A model generated the notes under the pieces. That model did not search any database, was not told the origin of the DNA, and worked only from the letters and a program-made list of their open reading frames with translations. Shown here one piece after another: positions 24,981 through 32,543 of a stretch of 46,881 nucleotides of DNA. Position 1 is the stretch's first letter. The number at the start of each line of letters is the position of its first letter. The DNA is from Phycisphaerales bacterium. Lineage in GTDB: Bacteria; Planctomycetota; Phycisphaerae; Phycisphaerales; UBA1924. A program made the translations under genes and the position numbers. The stretch is taken from contig JADYXW010000086.1 in NCBI GenBank assembly GCA_020853975.1, positions 1-46,881 of the forward strand, written 5' to 3'.

Positions 24981-26264
24981 ATGCAGAACCGTTCCGCCCG
25001 CTCACGATTCATCGTGTCTCTCGTTCTCGCTGCGGGTCTCGCAAGCGCGGCAGTTGCCCAGAGCACCGCTGGCGAGCCCCCAGCCGCGGAACAGCCGGTG
25101 GTGCAGATGAAGCCCACGTTGGCACCCCAGCCCACGATCTCCGTCGAGTTCCCGGGAGGGACGGTGGAGCAGTACGCCCTCGCGCTCCGGGCCGCGGCGA
25201 CGGCGCAGCCGGTGAACATCGTGGTCTCGAAGGCCGCCGCCCGCGTGGAGCTCGCGCCGATCCAGTTGCGGGATGTGACTCTGAGCGCCGCGGTGGAGTC
25301 CATCCGGGCCGCGGGAGAGGATGTTGGTGCATGGCTCATCAAGGACATCGGGCGGCCGACTGATTCGGGCGCCCTGGTGTGGCTGGTCGACTACCGGGCC
25401 CGCCCGACCCTGCCGCCGGCGACCCAGCCGACCCCGGAGTCCAACGCGGACCTCCAGCGCATCGAAGTCTTCTCCCTCAAGCAGGTCATCGAGGCCGATC
25501 CCAACGACCCGCGCGGCGTCGGCGTGCACGAGTCCCCCGAGGTGGTGCTGGCGGCGGTCGAGGCCACGCTCGCCATGACCGACGAGGCCACCGAGGGCAA
25601 GCCCGAGCTGAAGTTCCACAAAGACTCCGGGCTGCTCATCGTCCGCGCCGGCCCGCGGACCCTCGCCGCGATCTCGAGCGTTGTCGACTCCATCCGCCGC
25701 GATGTGACGCGGCGTCGTGACTCGGTGCGGCTGAGCATGCCATCCCCCGCGGCGCTCGCCCAAGCGAAGGCCCAGATGGCCAAGGCACAGGTCATCCTGG
25801 GCGCGCGTGAGCGAGAGCTCAACGACGCGGCGCAGCGTGCCGATCGTGCGAGCAAGCTGCGTGACTCCGGGGGCATCTCCGAAGAGGACAAGCACGCTGC
25901 GGCGGCGGGGTTGGCCGCGGCGGAGTCCGCCATGCGCATGGCCCAGATCGAGCACGATGTCGCCCGTCAGCAGTATGAGATGCTGGCCTCCGGTGCTGAG
26001 GATGCGCCCAGCGCCCCAGCCGGTCCGGGCCCGACAGTCGCCGTCGCCCTGGCGATCGGCGAACTGTCGACCCCGGCGATGGCGGCGAACGTGGCGGCCG
26101 CGGCGCGGGGCGTCTGCCGCGCCATGGGCCTCACGCTCGCGACCGACCCGAGCAAGGAAGGCAGCCTTATCATCACGGGCGAGCAGGGCTCGGTGGACCG
26201 GGCCCGCGACGTGCTGGGAGCGATCATCGATGAGCTCCGTGCCTCTGGCAAGCCCGATCGCTGA
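24981..26264 (+). CDS. Exported protein with secretin-N-like region
   Basis: 427 residues. A Sec signal peptide ends near ASAAVAQ (about 27). Residues 45-190 resemble secretin/STN-type short domains (DVTLSAAVESIRAAGED, then LLIVRAGPRTLAAISSVVDSI), as in type II/IV secretin N-terminal regions. A coiled-coil segment follows (about 255-335), then a globular C-terminal region. No secretin channel domain is present, so it is not a complete outer-membrane channel. The start is the ATG at 24981, which gives the signal peptide. The ECF sigma gene begins 35 bases before its stop, so the genes are coupled. It may be the target or the sensed component of that sigma system. Confidence 0.72.
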   Translation: MQNRSARSRFIVSLVLAAGLASAAVAQSTAGEPPAAEQPVVQMKPTLAPQPTISVEFPGGTVEQYALALRAAATAQPVNIVVSKAAARVELAPIQLRDVTLSAAVESIRAAGEDVGAWLIKDIGRPTDSGALVWLVDYRARPTLPPATQPTPESNADLQRIEVFSLKQVIEADPNDPRGVGVHESPEVVLAAVEATLAMTDEATEGKPELKFHKDSGLLIVRAGPRTLAAISSVVDSIRRDVTRRRDSVRLSMPSPAALAQAKAQMAKAQVILGARERELNDAAQRADRASKLRDSGGISEEDKHAAAAGLAAAESAMRMAQIEHDVARQQYEMLASGAEDAPSAPAGPGPTVAVALAIGELSTPAMAANVAAAARGVCRAMGLTLATDPSKEGSLIITGEQGSVDRARDVLGAIIDELRASGKPDR

Positions 26265-26859
26265 CCTCGCTGCGGGGGAGGCTGCGCCCAGCCCCCGTCC
26301 GAGTGCGTCGTCGGTCGTCGACGCGTCCGACGAGGCGACAGCGGCGCTGACGCGCGCCATCCACTCGGGCGACGCGGGCGCGTTCGAGGCGCTCTACCGG
26401 GCCTGGTACGCGAGGGTCGTGGGGCTGGCCATCGCCGCCAGCGGGCGGGACGAGTCCTTCGCGCTCGACGCCGCCCAGGACACGATGCTGCGGGTCGCCA
26501 CCGGCTTGCCGGTGCTCTCATCACGCGCGGCGCTCGCCTCGTGGATGTACCGCACGACGCTGCGCGTGGTGATCGACCGGCTGCGAGCCGCGAGACGGCG
26601 CGCGCGACGCGAGCGGGAGGCGTCCCGCCCGGAGACGGCCGGGGCCGGGCCGGACGCGGGCAGAACGGTCCGGGGCCTGGAGCGACTGCTCGCCGACCTG
26701 CCGCTGTCTGACTACGAGGCGCTGCGGGCCCGCGTGATCGAAGACCGCACCCTGAACCAGACCGGGCTCGCTACGGGAGTAAGCGGCGGCGCGGTCCACG
26801 GGCGAGTGCGCCGCGCGATGGAGGGCCTGAGAACCGCCGTGTCGAGGATGTTGCCATGA
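26230..26859 (+). CDS. ECF-type RNA polymerase sigma factor
   Basis: 209 residues. Region 2 is visible as FEALYRAWYARVVGLA, then SFALDAAQDTMLRVAT. Region 4 carries the helix-turn-helix (LNQTGLATGVSGGAVHGRVRRAMEGL). The N-terminal 30 residues are an Ala/Pro-rich extension. The ATG at 26230 overlaps the upstream gene by 35 bases; an in-frame GTG at 26239 is an alternative. A small membrane protein follows in an ATGA overlap, the usual place for an anti-sigma factor. It therefore probably directs a regulon controlled by an envelope signal. Confidence 0.85.
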   Translation: MSSVPLASPIADLAAGEAAPSPRPSASSVVDASDEATAALTRAIHSGDAGAFEALYRAWYARVVGLAIAASGRDESFALDAAQDTMLRVATGLPVLSSRAALASWMYRTTLRVVIDRLRAARRRARREREASRPETAGAGPDAGRTVRGLERLLADLPLSDYEALRARVIEDRTLNQTGLATGVSGGAVHGRVRRAMEGLRTAVSRMLP

Positions 26860-27317
26860 ACCACGAGCACACAGAACGACTCTCCGCCTCGGCCCGTGCC
26901 CGCATGGAGCGAGACCTCCCCTCGCTGCGCACGCGCGCTGCGAACGCGCCCGCCCGACGGCTCCTGAGGCGTTGGGCAAGCTCGATGGCGTGCGTCGGCC
27001 TGGTCGTCGCCGGCGCACGGATGCTCTCCACGCCGGATACCGACCCGGGGCAGTCAACGCCGAGCGCCCTTCTGGCAGCAGAAGGCTCCGCCCTGGCCAC
27101 ACCCGGGCCGACGCGGACGGCAGCGCCGCGAGGGGCGATCCAGACCCTCACCCGGTCCGCGCCGAGTGCCACGCGCATGCTCGATGATGACGAACTGCTC
27201 CGAGCCCTGGCCGAGGCGGGCAGGGCCGACGGCATCGTCCGAACGAGGGGGCGCACGCACCTTGCGAGTGAACTCCTGAACGCCCACGCGGAGGTTACTG
27301 CCCCGCGGCTTCCATGA
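26856..27317 (+). CDS. Small single-pass membrane protein, putative anti-sigma factor
   Basis: 153 residues starting in the ATGA overlap with the ECF sigma gene. A charged N-terminal cytoplasmic segment (about 1-38) is followed by one hydrophobic segment (about 41-58, SSMACVGLVVAGARML) and an Ala/Pro/Thr-rich exported tail. The size and topology match one-span anti-sigma factors, but no zinc-finger (HxxxCxxC) motif is visible. The assignment rests mainly on context. The 3' end overlaps the convergent VKOR-DsbA gene by 23 bases. Confidence 0.6.
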   Translation: MNHEHTERLSASARARMERDLPSLRTRAANAPARRLLRRWASSMACVGLVVAGARMLSTPDTDPGQSTPSALLAAEGSALATPGPTRTAAPRGAIQTLTRSAPSATRMLDDDELLRALAEAGRADGIVRTRGRTHLASELLNAHAEVTAPRLP

Positions 27318-29112
27318 TCATCCGTCCGAGCAGGTTCTCGGCCTGGTACTTCCAGCGCGGCGCGTGCCTGCCGTTCACAAAGATCATCGGGATCGACGTG
27401 ATGCCCAGCGACTTCGCTGCGGCCGCGTCGGCGGCCACGTTTTCAGAGGTGAAGGGCTGGGCCAGAGCCTCCATGAAAAGGCCCGGGTCCAGCGAGACCT
27501 CCGCCGCCGCCTGACGCAGCGCGGGCTCATCCAAGGGCAGGTTCTGGTTTCGCATCAGCCAGTCGTGCATCCGCCAGAAGCCCTCCTGCCCGTCGACGCC
27601 CGCCGCGGCTTCCACCGCTCGCGCCGCGAGGCAGGCGCCCGGGTGGCGTGTGAGCGTGGTCGCCGGGTTGCAGGCGGCCTCCACGGGGAAGTGCACGAAG
27701 TGGTAGCGGATCGTGGGTTCGGGCCCGCTCGTAAAGACGCGCAGCAGCCCGTCCGCCTCCGCGCAGGTCTTCTCGCGGTAGTCGCCGATCAGCACCACCG
27801 TGACGGGCGCGGTCTCGCGCCCAAGCCCGTTGCGAAGGACCGCGGGCGGGAGCGCCACCGTGGGTGAGGCCCGCCAATCGGCCATGTACCGAGCGATCGC
27901 GTCCTGGGGCGAATCCGCGCTGCTTGTTGCGGGGGCGGGCGAGGAGTCCAGAACCGCGCGGACCGCGCGAGTTACCCCGCCCGGCGCATTCCAGCCCCGA
28001 AGTTCCATCCCGTTGATGAAGATCATGGGCGTCTGGCTGATGCCCAGCGACACTCCCTCGCGCACGTCCGCCTCCACGCCGCGGATAGCCTCGGGGCTTT
28101 CCATCAGGCGTGAGAACATGGCGGGCTCGAACCCCAGCCCGGGCAACGCCGCACGCAGCTCTGCCTCGGTGAACGCGCCGCCACGGCCGAACAGCCACCG
28201 GTGCATCCGCCAGAAGCCGTCGTTGCCGCCCAACTTCCCCGCGGCCTCCGCGGCGCGCGCCGCCCAGCACGCGTTCGCGTGATACTGCCCCGGCGCGTTC
28301 GGATTGCAGTCCTCGTTGAGCGGGAACAGCTTGACCGAGACGCTCACGCGAGGGTCCGCCGCGAGGTCCTCAATCTGTGCATCGACCATGCGGCAGTCGG
28401 GGCACTGATAGTCCGTGAAGACGACAAGCCGCGCTACTGCCTCCTTTGGGCCACGCCGGAAACGCCCCTCGAACCCGGCACCGGCCGGGGGAGACGTCTG
28501 AGACGTCATCGCGGCGGTAGACTCGGCGAGCCGGCGCTCCGCCGCCGCCTGGGCGCGGGAGGCCGCCTGCCGGTCCGCGACGAGCAGCCCCGCGAGCGAG
28601 GCCACACCAAGGGCGAGAGCCACCGCCACCTGTCGGCGCGGACTCCTCGCGGGGAGCATCGAAAAGCGCCGGATCAGCAGAGAGGCCATGACCAGGTTTG
28701 CCCCGTGTACGACCAGGCAGTAGACGCACACGTGCCCGATTTGGATCAGCCCTCCCAGCATGACCAGCGACCACGCGGCCCCCATGAGCGCCACGCGCGC
28801 GATTCCTCGGGAGAGAACCCCCCGCCCCAAGACCCCGGCGGCCAATAGGCCCAGGAAGTACGCCGTTCCCACGATCGACATCGGCCACCCCAGCAGGGGG
28901 GCTCTCCCCAGCGCACTTGCGGCCGCGGCGTCGCAGCCGCCCCCGCGCCCACAGCCGGGCAGGCCTTCAGCCGTTAGGTGCCCCAGGGCGAGGGCCCCGG
29001 AGGCAAGCAGGGCCAGCGTCAGGCACGCAAGCACCGCAGGTTGCGGTGCCGGGGGGGGCTCGGCACCCCTTGTGGGAAGGCCGGGCGGGGGCTTGCGATG
29101 CTTGGGTTTCAT
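27295..29112 (-). CDS. Disulfide-forming fusion: VKOR domain plus two DsbA-like domains
   Basis: 605 residues from an ATG at 29112. Residues about 25-160 are a VKOR-like quinone-linked oxidase with four to five membrane segments, the loop cysteines Cys54 and Cys60 (GCGRGGGCD) and the active CVYC at 129-132. A first thioredoxin-fold DsbA-like domain has CPDC at 237-240 and a cis-Pro loop (QTPMIFING). A second DsbA-like domain keeps the cis-Pro loop (SIPMIFVNG) but its catalytic position reads KTCAEA, one cysteine only (Cys450). Each DsbA domain also carries an extra cysteine pair. It should oxidise exported proteins and pass electrons to quinone. The gene is divergent from the cysteine-rich repeat gene, 168 bases away. 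Confidence 0.9.
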   Translation of the reverse strand: MKPKHRKPPPGLPTRGAEPPPAPQPAVLACLTLALLASGALALGHLTAEGLPGCGRGGGCDAAAASALGRAPLLGWPMSIVGTAYFLGLLAAGVLGRGVLSRGIARVALMGAAWSLVMLGGLIQIGHVCVYCLVVHGANLVMASLLIRRFSMLPARSPRRQVAVALALGVASLAGLLVADRQAASRAQAAAERRLAESTAAMTSQTSPPAGAGFEGRFRRGPKEAVARLVVFTDYQCPDCRMVDAQIEDLAADPRVSVSVKLFPLNEDCNPNAPGQYHANACWAARAAEAAGKLGGNDGFWRMHRWLFGRGGAFTEAELRAALPGLGFEPAMFSRLMESPEAIRGVEADVREGVSLGISQTPMIFINGMELRGWNAPGGVTRAVRAVLDSSPAPATSSADSPQDAIARYMADWRASPTVALPPAVLRNGLGRETAPVTVVLIGDYREKTCAEADGLLRVFTSGPEPTIRYHFVHFPVEAACNPATTLTRHPGACLAARAVEAAAGVDGQEGFWRMHDWLMRNQNLPLDEPALRQAAAEVSLDPGLFMEALAQPFTSENVAADAAAAKSLGITSIPMIFVNGRHAPRWKYQAENLLGRMIMEAAGQ

Positions 29113-29280
29113 GAAGGAGCGGTGTGGGGCTGGGGGCAACGGTCATTGGCCAGGAATATTTCCGGACTGATGGCAAGCAGGGGATTCCCGCCACGTTTGG
29201 TTCTGTGCAGATTACCACAGGCCGGGACACAGGGGTCTGAGCCGGCTTGGCGAACACTGGGCACGACCCAGGAGGCTTGC

Positions 29281-30351
29281 ATGAATCTGAAGAGGTTGTG
29301 GGCTCGGCTGTGCTGCGTTGCCGCCGTGGGCGTGGGTGCGCTCGCGTCGCCAGCACACGCACAGACGGGCGCGTGCTGCATCACCGCGAATGGGGCGATT
29401 ACCTGCGTCGTGCTGCCACATACGGATTGCACCGCCCGGGGAGGCGTCTACCGGGGTGACGGCACGGTCTGCGGCAACGACATCTGCGCCCAGCCCCGCG
29501 GGGCCTGCTGTCTCCGCACCGCCACCGGCGGTGTGACCTGCGTGCTGCTCACAGAGTCTCAGTGCGTCGCCCAGCAGGGCACGTATCGGGGCAACGGCAC
29601 GACCTGCGGCAACGATACCTGCGCCTTCATGTTCCGCGGCGCCTGCTGCGTCCGCACCGCCACCGGCGGCACCGAGTGCATCGTCCTCACCCAGGCACAG
29701 TGCGCCGAGCGCCAGGGCACCTACCGCGGCAACGGCACGGTCTGCGGCCCTGGCTCATGCCCCACGCCGCCCCCGACCGGCGCCTGCTGCGTCCGCAGCC
29801 CCGCGGGCACCCTCGTCTGCGTGGTTCTCATCGAAGCGAAGTGCGCCGCGGAGGGAGGAACCTACCGCGGTAACGGCACCGCCTGCGGCAATGACACCTG
29901 CCCCAACCCGGCACCCACCGGCGCCTGCTGCGTGCCCGTCGCCGGCACTCCCAACGGCACCACTTGCCTCATCCTCACCGAGGCCCAGTGCGCCGAACGC
30001 AGCGGCACCTACCGCGGCAATGGCTCGGTGTGTGCGATCAACACCTGCACGCCCCGCGGCGCGTGCTGCGTCCGCACCGACGACGGCGTGACCTGCGTCC
30101 AGGCAACCCGCGCCCGCTGCGCCGAGGCCAACGGCGTGTTCCGGGGCGAGGGCACCGAGTGCGGCAAGGACACCTGCGACCGCCGCAGTTGCCCCTGCGA
30201 CTGGAACCACGACGGCAGCCTCGGCCGCGACGACGTCGATGCCTTCCTCCGCGACTTCATCGAGGGTGATGCCGACTTCAACGGCGATGGCGAGACCACC
30301 CTCGACGACCTGCACGAGTTCCTGGATTGCTTCACCGCGGGCTGCGGCTGA
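29281..30351 (+). CDS. Secreted six-repeat cysteine-rich protein with dockerin-like end
   Basis: 356 residues. A signal peptide (about 1-28, ending PAHAQ) is followed by six tandem repeats of about 40 residues (30-299). Each repeat has exactly six cysteines in the order CC, C, C, C, C and ends G-T-Y-R-G-N-G-x-x-C. The last 57 residues are a dockerin-like pair of Asp-rich EF-hand loops (DWNHDGSLGRDD and DADFNGDGETT). The mature protein has about 40 cysteines, so oxidative folding is essential. AGGAGG precedes the ATG by five bases. Two copies of the same repeat are in the multicopper oxidase downstream. The function is unknown; a secreted matrix or complex component is inferred. Confidence 0.85.
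   Translation: MNLKRLWARLCCVAAVGVGALASPAHAQTGACCITANGAITCVVLPHTDCTARGGVYRGDGTVCGNDICAQPRGACCLRTATGGVTCVLLTESQCVAQQGTYRGNGTTCGNDTCAFMFRGACCVRTATGGTECIVLTQAQCAERQGTYRGNGTVCGPGSCPTPPPTGACCVRSPAGTLVCVVLIEAKCAAEGGTYRGNGTACGNDTCPNPAPTGACCVPVAGTPNGTTCLILTEAQCAERSGTYRGNGSVCAINTCTPRGACCVRTDDGVTCVQATRARCAEANGVFRGEGTECGKDTCDRRSCPCDWNHDGSLGRDDVDAFLRDFIEGDADFNGDGETTLDDLHEFLDCFTAGCG
29368..30177 (+). repeat. Six tandem six-cysteine repeats (coding)
   Basis: Six coding repeats, each about 120-145 bases including linkers, share the skeleton GACC-x(9-13)-C-x(6-7)-C-x(12-13)-C-x4-C. Copy boundaries are blurred by short Pro/Thr linkers. Similarity at the DNA level is high, as expected from internal duplication. 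Confidence 0.85.
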
Positions 30352-30377
30352 AAGAGCCACACCCCCGACGGCCTCGC

Positions 30378-30413
30378 GGGGCCCGCGTCCCTTACCGGAT
30401 GCGGGCCCCTTTC
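30378..30413 (+). terminator. Terminator-like hairpin after the cysteine-rich gene
   Basis: GGGGCCCGC (30378-30386) pairs perfectly with GCGGGCCCC (30401-30409), followed by a short TTT. The T-run is weak but the stem is strong. It lies 26 bases after the stop. Confidence 0.65.
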
Positions 30414-30438
30414 GTTTGTGACTGCGACGCTCCCGCCA

Positions 30439-30467
30439 ACAAAAAAGGCCCCGCGCGGGCGGGGCCT
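30439..30467 (-). terminator. Intrinsic terminator of the rpsL-rpsG operon
   Basis: On the minus strand, AGGCCCCGC pairs with GCGGGGCCT (30446-30454 with 30459-30467) around a four-base loop, followed by a run of T (seen as A at 30439-30445). It starts about 23 bases after the rpsG stop. Confidence 0.88.
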
Positions 30468-30490
30468 GAGAGGACTCTGGAAATCCGCGT

Positions 30491-30988
30491 TCAGTTCGCG
30501 AAGTGGGCGAAGGCGCGGTTGGCCTCGGCCATACGGTGCGTCTGGTCGCGCGTGGTCATGGCCTTGCCCTCGCCACGGGCCGCGGCGTAGAGCTCGTCGG
30601 CCATGCGGGCGGAGATGGGGCGGCCCTTCTCGCCGCGGATCGCCTCGAGCAGCCAACGGAACGCGAGGCTCTGCTGGCGGGTGCGGTTGACCTGCATGGG
30701 CACCTGGTAGTTGGCGCCGCCGATGCGCTTGCTGCGGACTTCAACGAAGGGCTTGACGTTCTCGAGGGCCCGCTGGAAGAGCTCCAGGGGGGTCTTGGGG
30801 GCCTCGGGAGAGGTCTCCTTCTCGAGCTTCTTGGCGATGATGTCGAACGCGTCGTAGACCACGCGCTGGGCGGTGGCCTTCTTGCCGTCCTGCATGACGC
30901 AGTTGACGAAGCGGGCCAAGGTCCGATCGCCGTAGCGGGGATCGGGCCTGAGCTGGGTTTCTGCCTTGGTGAATCGCTTGCCGCCCAT
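30491..30988 (-). CDS. rpsG: 30S ribosomal protein S7
   Basis: 165 residues; S7 nucleates assembly of the 16S rRNA 3' domain (head of the 30S subunit). Recognised stretches are RFVNCVMQDGKKATAQRVVYDAF, KPFVEVRSKRIGGANYQVP and RQQSLAFRWLLEAI, then AMTTRDQTHRMAEANRAFAHF. An AAAGGAG Shine-Dalgarno lies just before the ATG. The usual downstream fusA and tufA genes are missing: rpsG is followed by its own terminator and a convergent unrelated gene. It lies 116 bases downstream of rpsL. Confidence 0.97.
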   Translation of the reverse strand: MGGKRFTKAETQLRPDPRYGDRTLARFVNCVMQDGKKATAQRVVYDAFDIIAKKLEKETSPEAPKTPLELFQRALENVKPFVEVRSKRIGGANYQVPMQVNRTRQQSLAFRWLLEAIRGEKGRPISARMADELYAAARGEGKAMTTRDQTHRMAEANRAFAHFAN

Positions 30989-31104
30989 GTGAAACTCCTT
31001 TGGCTGTCGCGGTCGCCCGCGTGTCGTTCACCGGCGTGGTCGGGTGTTCCGACGCCGATTACTGCCGTTACCGAACCGGGAAAAAGAAAGAACGAGACCG
31101 TTGC

Positions 31105-31482
31105 TCAGGCCGACTTGCCGCGCTTGGCGCCGTACTTGGAGCGGCCCTTCTTGCGGCCCTCAACGCCCAGGCAGTCCAGCGTGCCGCGGACGATGTGGTA
31201 GCGAACGCCCGGGAGGTCGCGCACGCGCCCGCCGCGGACGAGCACGATCGAGTGCTCCTGCAGGTTGTGGCCCTCGCCGCCGATGTACGCGGTGACTTCC
31301 TTGCCGTTGGAGAGCCTCACACGGGCGATCTTTCGGAGCGCCGAGTTGGGCTTCTTTGGGGTGGTCGTACGGACGATCAGGCACACCCCGCGGCGCTGAG
31401 GCGCGCCCACCAGGTCCTTGACCTTGGACTTGCGCGGGAGCGGGCGGCGGGGGTTGCGGACCAGTTGGTTGATCGTGGGCAT
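31105..31482 (-). CDS. rpsL: 30S ribosomal protein S12
   Basis: 125 residues; S12 lies at the decoding centre and controls accuracy. Nearly the whole protein is canonical: [12 protein letters not shown], then [15 protein letters not shown] with the lysines where streptomycin-resistance changes occur, [19 protein letters not shown], and GRSKYGAKR. It begins an rpsL-rpsG transcription unit. A promoter (TTGCCC, 16 bases, TACACT) lies about 60 bases upstream. No rpoBC genes adjoin it in the window, unlike the classical rpoBC-str arrangement. Confidence 0.97.
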   Translation of the reverse strand: MPTINQLVRNPRRPLPRKSKVKDLVGAPQRRGVCLIVRTTTPKKPNSALRKIARVRLSNGKEVTAYIGGEGHNLQEHSIVLVRGGRVRDLPGVRYHIVRGTLDCLGVEGRKKGRSKYGAKRGKSA

Positions 31483-31539
31483 TGGCGTTCCAGTACTCGA
31501 AATCGGCCCCGCCTCCGATTGGGCGTGTGCCGGGCGGGA

Positions 31540-31567
31540 AGTGTAGCAGCCAGCCGACACCGGGCAA
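31540..31567 (-). promoter_or_regulatory. Promoter of the rpsL-rpsG operon
   Basis: On the minus strand, TTGCCC (31567-31562) and TACACT (31545-31540) are separated by 16 bases. The transcript would start near 31533, about 50 bases before the rpsL ATG. Confidence 0.5.
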
Positions 31568-31695
31568 ATCCGCCAGCCCCAACTCCGGCTGCGGGCCATC
31601 CCCTCCCAAACGGCTAACGGGGCGAGCGGAGCCGTTCCGCCGCGTGCGGTGCTCGGGGGCGCCGCCCCCTGGGGGCGCGGGCTTCGTGCCGCGGG

Positions 31696-32457
31696 CTATC
31701 GCGGGGTGTTCACCCAGCCCCATTCGTTCGCCGCGGAGCTGCCCACGTTGTACCGCAGGTTCCGGGCGTGGAGGCGGAGGTGGTTGGCGGTCAGGTCCGC
31801 AGCTTCCTCGATGCGGTCGTTTCCGCCCTTGGGGAGCTTCAGGCCGTTCACCGACCCGTCGAGGAACGCGATATTGCAGGACCTGGTGTGCCGCGACGAG
31901 AACTGGTCGAGGTTGGCGAACGACCCGTCGTCGACCTGGGTGTTGTACCAGCGATCATCCTCTTCGATGAGGAGCGGGATTGATTGGAAGAAGACTCGCG
32001 TGGAGTTGGCGACGTTCGGGCGCTCGGGATAGCTCATGTGCCAGGGGGCGTCGACCTTGGCCCCCGCGAGCCGGATGATCATCGTGTAGTCGAACCACTG
32101 GTTCGGGCGCTTGCCCGTCGGGCAGATGAACGTGACGTCGGTCGTCATGTAGTCCTTAAGGACGGACGTCATGATGGGGTGCCGCCACAGCGCCGGGTTG
32201 CTGGTGTAGCGGGTGTTGTTCCTGCCGCACCAGTCCAGGTTCTGAGGCCCCTGCCAGTAGGCCCCGGGGATCACCTTGTAGTCCGCGGCGTAGGTGAACA
32301 TCGAGAGCCCGACCTGGCGGATGTTCGAGCGGCAGACGACGAATCGCCCCGCCTCGCGCGCCTTGCCCAGTGCGGGCAGCAGGATGCCGATGAGCAACGC
32401 GATGATCGCGATGACCACGAGAAGTTCGATAAGGGTGAAGGCGCGGGACCTCTGCAT
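31696..32457 (-). CDS. Second type II pseudopilin-like protein
   Basis: 253 residues from an ATG at 32457. It starts MQRSRAFTLIELL and continues with the hydrophobic helix, LLPALGKAREAGR and CRSNIRQVGLSM, closely matching the pseudopilin at 7192-7995 over the first 60 residues. The C-terminal region has an Asp-Gly turn in IAFLDGSVNGLKLP, matching the DG motif of the planctomycete family. The middle portion (about 70-210) differs from the first gene, so they are diverged paralogues. It is followed by the multicopper oxidase on the same strand, 87 bases upstream. The intergenic region between it and rpsL (31483-31695) holds only the promoter and a short GC-rich hairpin. Confidence 0.85.
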   Translation of the reverse strand: MQRSRAFTLIELLVVIAIIALLIGILLPALGKAREAGRFVVCRSNIRQVGLSMFTYAADYKVIPGAYWQGPQNLDWCGRNNTRYTSNPALWRHPIMTSVLKDYMTTDVTFICPTGKRPNQWFDYTMIIRLAGAKVDAPWHMSYPERPNVANSTRVFFQSIPLLIEEDDRWYNTQVDDGSFANLDQFSSRHTRSCNIAFLDGSVNGLKLPKGGNDRIEEAADLTANHLRLHARNLRYNVGSSAANEWGWVNTPR

Positions 32458-32543
32458 CGTGGACGGCTCCGGACGGGCGATTCCCGACCGCCGCAGCATA
32501 CCACGGGCCGCAAGCCCCCGGCCGGCCGGGGGACAGGGGGGGT

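Noticed and set aside
29113..29139. TTG start for the VKOR-DsbA gene at 29139
   Set aside because: No Shine-Dalgarno and the added nine residues give nothing to the protein. The ATG at 29112 is simpler.
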